From positions 1 through 36,119 of the forward strand of contig JAISSQ010000130.1 in NCBI GenBank assembly GCA_031273045.1: a stretch of DNA of 36,119 nt, written 5' to 3'. Shown in pieces: positions 34,601 through 36,119 of this stretch (its first letter is position 1; each line of letters opens with the position of its first letter). A program made the translations under genes and the position numbers. This stretch comes from Puniceicoccales bacterium (GTDB lineage Bacteria; Verrucomicrobiota; Verrucomicrobiia; Opitutales; UBA953). Below the pieces are notes generated by a model. The model saw nothing but the letters and a program-made list of their open reading frames with translations, ran no database searches and was not told where the DNA came from.

Positions 34601-36119
34601 TGCCGCCGCCATAACTCCTGCGCCCGGCATTTATGGCGGGTCTATCGAAATCAACCTCACCGCCGGCAACATCGCCCTCGCCACCACAGTCACCGACAAC
34701 GGCACCGCCGTCGGCACGCCCGACGCCGCCGCCTCGTGGTTCATCGGCACCGCCGCCAAAACCGCAAACGTCACCGCCGCCGGCGACGCCGCAGCCGCCG
34801 TCCCCGTCCGCCTCGGCACCGGCGCCATCGCCATCGCCGCCGGCAGCACCCTCGCCCTCTCCGAAACCACCGCCTCCGCCACTAACGCCGCCCTCTCGCT
34901 CGACAACCTCCTCTCCGGCTCCGGCACCCTCGCCATCAACCTCGCCAACGCCGTCACCGCCGCCAACGCCGCCTCCGCCCAAAACACCCTCACCTTCACA
35001 AACATCGCCCAGCCCGCCGCCGGCACCGGCGGCGCCTTCACCGGCACGCTCTCCCTCACAAACGCCCTCTTCTCCCTCGGCACCGCAGGTTCTGTGCCCG
35101 CCCGTTATGGCAGCGGTGCCACCCTCGCCCTCAACGCCGGCTCCTACCTCGATGCCACCGGCGACGCCCACACCACCGCCGGCCTCACCCTCAACACCGG
35201 CACACTCGCCCTCTCGCTCCCCGCCTCCGCAACCACCGCCGCACTCACCACCGGCGCCGTCTCCCTCGTCCCAGCCACCGACACCGCCGCGACAATCGTC
35301 CTCCCCGACCTCGCCGATTTCTCAAACTCCGCCGCCGGCAACGCCCTCGCCTCCACCGCCGCCGCCGACCTCCTCGCCCAAGACGACGGCTTCACCCTCG
35401 CCACGCTCATTGACATCACCGCCGCCGCCGGCACCGACCCCGACGCCGCCGTCCGCTTCTCCCCGTCCGACATCAGTTCTGTGCCCGCCATTTATGGCGG
35501 GTCTTCCCGCCTCACCTTCACCACCGGCGGTGCCGCCGGCACCACCTTCTCCGCCTCCGCCCCCATCACCGCCACCCTCCCAATCAACGGCGACCCAGCC
35601 GCCCCAACCACCACCACCGCCACCGGCACCTACACCATCGCCCCATCCATCGGCACAACCGCCGCCACCCCAACCGACGCGGGCAACCTCGGCGATCTCC
35701 TCCTCTCCGCACGCCTCACCGTCCTCGACCTCCTCCCCTCCCAAACCACAACTCTCGCACTCCAATCCGCCCTCCCCTTATCAGACCCCGGCTCCAAATT
35801 CACCGCCATCATCACCGGCTCCGGCAACCTCGCCATCGGCACCGCCGGCGGCACTCACGGCACCATCACCCTCGCCCCAGCCACCGCCGCCGGCACCGCC
35901 ACCGCCTCCACCTACACCGGCACCACCTCAATCACCGATGTCAACGTCCGTGCCGCCACCTCCTCTGCCCTCGGCTCCACCTCTGCCCTCTCAATCACCA
36001 CCACCGCCGCCGCCAACGATAACGCCCGTCTCAATATAAGCGGCGGTAGTGCGCATACTGTCGGTGCTGGCGGCATCACCGTCGAAAGTGCCCCCGGCAC
36101 TCGCGCCTACCTGCTTATC
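19695..36119 (+). CDS. Giant (at least 5475-residue) secreted beta-repeat protein; runs off right edge
   Basis: From ATG 19695 the frame stays open to the last base of the window, exactly 5475 codons, with no stop. A 50-residue lead ending LRRAPRR precedes a hydrophobic core (WLVAAATLAAAATFSAP, 51-67), so the protein is probably exported. The mature part is Ala/Thr/Gly/Ser/Asn-rich with short beta-strand periodicity and no cysteine that I could find. Module heads with paired Trp occur at 19947 (YTWSGPSSPFNENW), 22551 (STWTSP...NW), 25284 (YLWSDPNHW) and 28245 (YWRGTN...W). Residues from about 23470 to 25210 are Tyr-rich. A ~2.6-kb module is duplicated near the right end. Codons are almost exclusively C-ending except in short palindromic inserts. 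It resembles autotransporter-associated beta-strand repeat proteins of the Verrucomicrobiota. Role as surface adhesin or fibre is inference; the C-terminal secretion domain is out of view. Confidence 0.9.
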   Translation, partial: MKPSLIGSEANNPLASRGVRNAAIPSRDATGGNNATPRPAVFGLRRAPRRWLVAAATLAAAATFSAPSEHVAPFAPVAGGATYTWSGPSSPFNENWFFAGGTAATSNWELWSSTTAHAPASAAPNGNDAFALFWFNGGAGTTTSYARRSLNLTSNVELDGLEFRNGATVDLETIALTGAGHVTFALGGTGAGVAANSDNGNRADNNYADILFNAGSGLSSGAQLLFANTVHFDTTAHAADTLHNTFVIRNLSTASGGIEFAGGIDGTGTATGTGPAIVILDIRSGIRAATAAASASSSVLLRDVFAKRILKDGIGMLEFAPSASESVRLADLAVDFNEGQLRFNAAAGNTVFADGTFIFLAGSDGSTGSGVASPTTSPGPVLPTSPTGTVTRTFSVRDTDQVVNAALDFGGTASDNRIGIALNVAQTAAGDLSSHSLTIGPVSAANAVALELRGEHTITLDGDARLIFGANLAYVTDLVANPLPTTAAATPAASRFIVNAGTGGGGIVEFKSTANAFRAITVNAGELVTNAPAGHFYINRTTGFFGAGQDIVIDGSASKLRITGAGEEATVFDLDNETSTATGGTGAKITIRGAASFIVENAALALRHGTLDLAKSGNVNFLGKTLIGSTAIINVPEYGFRIAGNIALLPGEAGTTSLDLNFPLVLYPALNKVQHLTIEELTTQGTGAGTTGTLTVTSVLNSAEGVAGVIIKENDGQTIFTNTAGKNTGNRALGTVSGVAGTYGGTDTAGGFTIEKLILASGSADAAHPAGLVLRKGVLTLSTGVALEFTGAYSILGFEGGAIELTAANQILAPQVVVKAGVRGSSVLTHNMPQGTAANPAFGNILINAGSDLELDLRSVTTTNNPDPLTHNEFAIGVINNAAAGAILRVRGFDDATLIPRRAAGNDTVYATSVANTANVWFFGYNKGADATYNAAANAYVLTPNNGILTSTWTSPNSDTPWHYASNWGAHDAYEVADGPGVAATIPSLGDGFNITTAAVGSAVLQSVTLGSLTLGTTGGQNGATIAADLTFDTGNNSTAAKLTIATALSGTPAAGRFYGTFFSGSLTLANDLVISATTAGPTPDSLKVSSQLIFGDAGAPLFITETGGSRSVTIDGAAVRFYKQQLGTLSATANYAAYHSNWWTGGTTLAHGGTAALWVGYDTNGNYAGIDSDFPWLGIGAITIPDNDAGALVAVAMRSDLVANAHVRISNELILGENAELRGSGIIFPAKRFDGTAAANGTPNLVANNITLHGTNTFTGAYYDPQTLSYSFYYYNTFSGTAADRLVFTTTYGNSAEMRNYITTGGTGSPNLYSPVVMDNNEVRVYSSGSQQKPFYFGTGNEVLPAVQPTGFEAYYKTEANRYYALGKSGDLTIIDRNRDKTTTGNTSANGTGKVYPYGSPATGNTTGTYPYYSVNSEFPYITYNSVANSAQSFATAGTTYGGPAPYLYIVGFAAGTDIIYAGGNIRVFRGTTNEFHIGDPDGGDVYYAGTRISIYGLNGSEFPEDPDTTIPGTSVKASAAIGNIYLRTDTGSVAFGGSYVHPLFSYYTQDSGTYYWSSAQLDTAQRDYLIAQGRNPADLVLGAYWNSDGTATDTSGGTIKLRYYLQETGGSIRIINPSIKQLQLSLLYDITGGVTRLTRDDQLATPYARIRGGSLNAGGYSQNKIGYIWAYSSGGGLQLGARDNGSGTLIGGNITTDYLRVFDESKTNYTATAGGTVSLYNSNTASTYALSGSLVISGANTHWADVDANGVITPDPDQFIRFISKSKTYDAFSFANPDINALPATTTADDVNAANAERYAAYFQLGLSNVAFSGYSSGAIIVPYTVAGIEYYYLLPAGSLTNEWQGDQVNVASVVTPTDYLWSDPNHWLLGYVPDGASASATIRDLDTTLATASRAIYIDQPVTLHELYLENTGATLYLVPKNYATDVLTITGTAANPGIIAIGGVAKVIAGTIHLEGDTILKNNSGVGNRSYLLNNFTGTGNLTITGGNDRFTFAGDNSGWSGNFTLSPATNINYYLDFKADAHNAVSTTGKFIIGDPNYPNSTQYFGLRQDLRYYTTYQPSNPTSWSMSGVLTMDLAAPNYIEGALHGQNRVYLNVPGGWELNARLYADYFIDNSGYRVSFYFNGPGQLNGTIQHQIGSAYDQQAVGLLGVVSGTGGINKNGPGGPLALPERNTFTGGFLWNDGDVAIGPANAFGDPAGVVTFALNDVSDYIESAYFEIVGPNHVLNGVSDGIAASHAKATLSWQYGKTQQGYIAGSEIPNKLIVNNGHAASYRGVFYFNADSAAVGNSLIGAWTIANASTTAADGTVRDIIIFGAKHVLANFNATTPGSFVQPDFWQYMLGANNTFSGGINLIASNLVIAGSSTFNAAGTALEKGPLGTGTIRPAVDGTLWIFSATDTDLHLGNTFDWATYTPLAGQIRFGGALTELPEIVGETRPNVARRLILDAPTLTLRKKTVTSDAASGAVIFDVAAGATLAVASLIKDATGGSEQVNKDGAGVLELTNAANSFTTGFDAREGTLRLLAGSSNTITLGAIGVPSLLGAPSAAQLFTTAAAVDGETGGTIELAASSAAPTTVNISGDPFAIDDRGTVAATGADITVVLAANAILSTREAAQPFIAHDPLHLATDLAYNTAYLGNAADQSGIFQAAKIVANNGVKIGVKIRSNDLRIAPNATVTTTRDDVLREARVVLSQGAKLSVGSTKQVIGTLANTAEGAAGSVSGTVVGTLEFPSNLTGYSATDPFIIYVDNFDILNETLIEVINWDHNSVTTGGVVKMTGAKTLLVTRNEGNALKEGQTVTGVRYSGNITGGGAAEVAPFATVIVAKTEKQYNGEYLYEFIPYGSAVYWRGTNVPATGNSAGIWTQIISGSSQWHDGSNAATGLVPNEAGAQAIFDHTRYGSGVRSLDGLTIHLNADTTINYIQFVENTESFTIGDPADKPAGTGTQPYRFILQATSATAVGEFSQSGPGNITFNLPIELKQIENRPDGVAKELLVTQAAGSGAMRFNGVLSGTNGAVSITSGWFATTAALLNSTAYKTSGYKTGYVGFNAANTLSYGIGATGADLRLTPAALNSGKITLNNSVISFTTADYEKRVSATLGISILELNGDAFIGNEGIPLDASAVATGGSVVAFPNAELVLKPAGKDAAGNALTSTTLTVNGGSFSVGIPGTTRPISGGANQTLVITGSGSTEIDLVVDVALVLQTPSNVLNSAGGAGSVTLDASVNAGASLELAYDDARYAGSLNNIGGTVLITGDGTSVASTTNSAGGSITVSADDTVLGSINNAAGASIAITGDNATFSGGTNSGTITIDSTAAGSGAATNINGALTNAAGGSIFINSPLDFATGGSITNSGTLEINAPVTGSISIIGAGGTVIIDTSSSGQVFNNNSFADLLIVRNGALDYDATVNNAAANTLRIEPGAGVAVTDDPATGNGTASFKSVSLEGAGSHLLITNPNTAAALSGGTLTAGATNIHIATGATLEIKPDRDADISFSAQISNGATAGDKGGSVAVTGADPAQKFTFTATAAAAGTVSPSSTYTGEYSFANVTLNYDSNAQDWLHDRKVTVGDGSLTAAGAPAATLRVTAATAAGATIGGTTAPGSGANTGLTLNAATLELADLAAVNAGGLLASQINITAAGAALAAPSLIPTSLKPTTGANAVPNVLFSDKAETALYAQLARVAAGGSVNLAAGATLTIAGNNATLPAATPAQRVTLATTGATTVAAALFALTGETTATGASNTTTTPTGLFIKNRLAALEITAGTTLTLNAYDYGATGNPNLNAAIIQSANAGTNYAAPTTTGANLTITGGTRVVLNQSNAAAIADGYASAFDLTGTLALETTGTTLVLTHANHLRSASTISLATGTTLTDSASPSAAPSAAPAASTAAAAAAPAASYPVAAALFTAPLAAPAPAGSPQTFRHLTGSTASALTITLGDLVLLNPAASTLFAGHLSLASTRALYFDGRAGTDYLDASTPALAAAPATAPFTLTLSAAGNALAASAYILGGTLALDADAALGSAAAVLGDPDLASPALYPTSLVNAANAANFAATLALLPNVTAFSNAVSRAAGTDPLTTATLRITADTAAGATPLVLGSLLTGISAAAPLDVLITAGTVNRTGTVATAAPDAVTWTVGATSPSLTTATLNVAGDAAVSVPARLGTGALTVNTGSTIALTAAADLSLANLLTGAGTLAVNLAPAGLTAGDTPRSLSFTNTAQPAIGTGSFTGTLSLTNAAYSLGSATSSVPANYGRSAVIALNTGSFLDAAAAAHSIGGITLNGGALALSAGSPLNISGSATVSANSRIVLAGDAATAAAAGTAAFVTGTSLVSQAQTAGTLATLVNITNPSLSTGFTAADIARLTLVTGTAAASSATALAAPFTAANTTTLTGVSLQNGNATGDYAAALAAGTAATGTEKDLLLNGKLTVLHLIGTEAAGTATVLTGISYDPNMGIFAADDFPAKITGAGDIRVEALASGGIKFSNAANDYTGITIVSSANAASTGNGTGAAGLSTIDTNYALGNTSQLLITTGNSNNNAALVTFNTNQHIGTGGIILNGSTTGTGSASLSINMGGAGTGTLTTTGPLISTGNNQNKITLGNGISYSNLVIGGTTSLNEHTEVLLNGGTATFNGGTFANAFTTSTLYTSPHLSTVNFASGINLLTGDSGSVQNARLVATTEAHGTTFNVRTGATLIAASQNALGNADPTTSAANSGANSGADISIAAGATVQLAAPAAVLVNKFTADPAAGATAAGALIVQGVAPASGSPTGTAITLAPAATAGNDLRTISIVGDDGSATGDTGAASLTIASPNAIGASATVNTSAGASASTAALIYAGGSANITAPALLPNPITGSGEFRKTGTGALRASRVSTAAAVISEGELIVAANSDLAAGTTVIFRPDRDTDTKPAAAALHITDGVSAFANPLHRDALTAGATDEENFTSSVFITAPTTAAGLAFSSAITSAAAITPAPGIYGGSIEINLTAGNIALATTVTDNGTAVGTPDAAASWFIGTAAKTANVTAAGDAAAAVPVRLGTGAIAIAAGSTLALSETTASATNAALSLDNLLSGSGTLAINLANAVTAANAASAQNTLTFTNIAQPAAGTGGAFTGTLSLTNALFSLGTAGSVPARYGSGATLALNAGSYLDATGDAHTTAGLTLNTGTLALSLPASATTAALTTGAVSLVPATDTAATIVLPDLADFSNSAAGNALASTAAADLLAQDDGFTLATLIDITAAAGTDPDAAVRFSPSDISSVPAIYGGSSRLTFTTGGAAGTTFSASAPITATLPINGDPAAPTTTTATGTYTIAPSIGTTAATPTDAGNLGDLLLSARLTVLDLLPSQTTTLALQSALPLSDPGSKFTAIITGSGNLAIGTAGGTHGTITLAPATAAGTATASTYTGTTSITDVNVRAATSSALGSTSALSITTTAAANDNARLNISGGSAHTVGAGGITVESAPGTRAYLLI
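31380..31445 (+). repeat. Atypical in-frame insert with palindrome in the giant gene
   Basis: Within a run of C-ending codons, this stretch uses GCG, CCA, TAT, GCA, CTG, ACA and CCT. It is centred on the 18-bp palindrome GGCGCTGTTCACAGCGCC (31409-31426). It is read as Ala/Pro-rich sequence around SYPVAAALFTAPLAAP. It is probably a different palindromic repeat family from the 30-bp elements. Confidence 0.55.
32013..32845 (+). repeat. Internal module duplication, copy 1
   Basis: The encoded sequence aligns along its length with 34599-35560. Shared landmarks in order are SAAA...TAG, PDA...W, RLGTGA, SLxNLLxGxGTLA, FTN.AQPA.GTG, FTGTLSLTN, SVPA.YG, TLATL..IT and RLT..TG. This copy lacks two of the three palindromic elements found in copy 2. 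Confidence 0.75.
32439..32468 (+). repeat. 30-bp palindromic coding element, copy A
   Basis: Read as SSVPANYGRS. It starts AGTTCTGTGCCCGCC, then has TATGGC; the palindrome is partly decayed. It occupies the same relative position as copy C in the duplicated module, so the insertion predates the duplication. Confidence 0.75.
34611..34643 (+). repeat. Palindromic coding element, copy B
   Basis: Read as ITPAPGIYGGS, with the right half identical to copy D (ATTTATGGCGGGTCT). Compared with copy 1 of the module, where SAAA is followed by PLDVLITAG, this copy has exactly ten extra residues before the matching NLTAG. ATA, ACT, CCT, ATT, TAT and TCT are codons foreign to the surroundings. Confidence 0.7.
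35088..35117 (+). repeat. Palindromic coding element, copy C
   Basis: Read as GSVPARYGSG. It begins GGTTCTGTGCCCGCC and keeps TATGGC. It is the counterpart of copy A in the duplicated module and the most diverged in its right half. Confidence 0.7.
35475..35504 (+). repeat. Palindromic coding element, copy D (best preserved)
   Basis: Read as SSVPAIYGGS and centred on the palindrome CCCGCCATTTATGGCGGG (35484-35501). The paralogous site in copy 1 reads ATC-GCC-CGC-CTC-ACC. Here ATC is followed by 30 extra bases and then TCC-CGC-CTC-ACC, so an insertion of exactly ten codons can be delimited. Confidence 0.85.

Larger units (their letters stand above)
34599..35560 (+). repeat. Internal module duplication, copy 2
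   Basis: Paralogous to 32013-32845 at an offset that grows from 2586 to 2721 bp along the alignment, as inserts accumulate in this copy. It contains three palindromic elements (34611, 35088 and 35475), only one of which is shared with copy 1. Confidence 0.75.

Noticed and set aside
1-36119. CRISPR array, rRNA operon, integrase or complete insertion sequence
   Set aside because: No regularly spaced identical repeats with unique spacers, no rRNA-like sequence, and no integrase or classical transposase; the only nuclease is of the Rpn family.

Overview
The window is very GC-rich bacterial DNA, densely coding and strongly biased to C-ending codons. Two very large genes built from autotransporter-type beta-strand repeats, an alpha-L-rhamnosidase, a methylmalonyl-CoA mutase small subunit and many dispersed palindromic repeats together suggest a Verrucomicrobiota member, perhaps Opitutae-like. 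That placement is an inference from gene content; there is no rRNA here to confirm it.

Left part (1-5310, minus strand): trpF, then a Rpn-family PD-(D/E)XK nuclease, then the 5' end of a giant secreted beta-repeat protein that runs off the left edge. Just behind its signal peptide, this giant gene carries a ~190-bp palindrome-ended element that is translated in frame. Middle part (5377-15316): a GH78 alpha-L-rhamnosidase (plus) meets a zinc/manganese-type ABC permease (minus) tail to tail with a 37-bp overlap. Upstream of the permease on the minus strand lie tRNA-Lys(TTT), hisS and a D-2-hydroxyacid dehydrogenase. A small four-helix membrane protein (plus) then converges on an orphan ABC ATPase (minus). 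A 415-bp gap full of inverted repeats precedes an ATP-grasp-like protein (plus). Next (15368-19338, minus) comes mutA, a small one-helix membrane protein and a bifunctional NAD(P)H-hydrate repair enzyme. No mutB lies beside mutA.

Right part (19695-36119, plus): one uninterrupted reading frame of at least 5475 codons that runs off the right edge. It encodes an Ala/Thr/Gly/Ser-rich, apparently cysteine-free beta-solenoid protein with a signal peptide. Four W...W module heads occur at 2.6-3.0 kb spacing, and a module of about the same length is duplicated near the right end.

The most striking observation is a family of ~30-bp palindromic elements. Four copies lie in the giant gene and one in the rhamnosidase, all in the same orientation and reading frame, each adding about ten residues of the type S-x-V-P-A-x-Y-G-G-S. 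Because two sites can be compared with the paralogous module that lacks the element, each insertion can be sized at ten codons. The elements also stand out by codons (TCT, GTG, TAT, AGT) that the host gene otherwise avoids. This resembles in logic the protein-coding palindromic elements of Rickettsia. Two larger MITE-like elements, one coding and one intergenic, are also present. None of the thirteen protein starts has an evident Shine-Dalgarno sequence.
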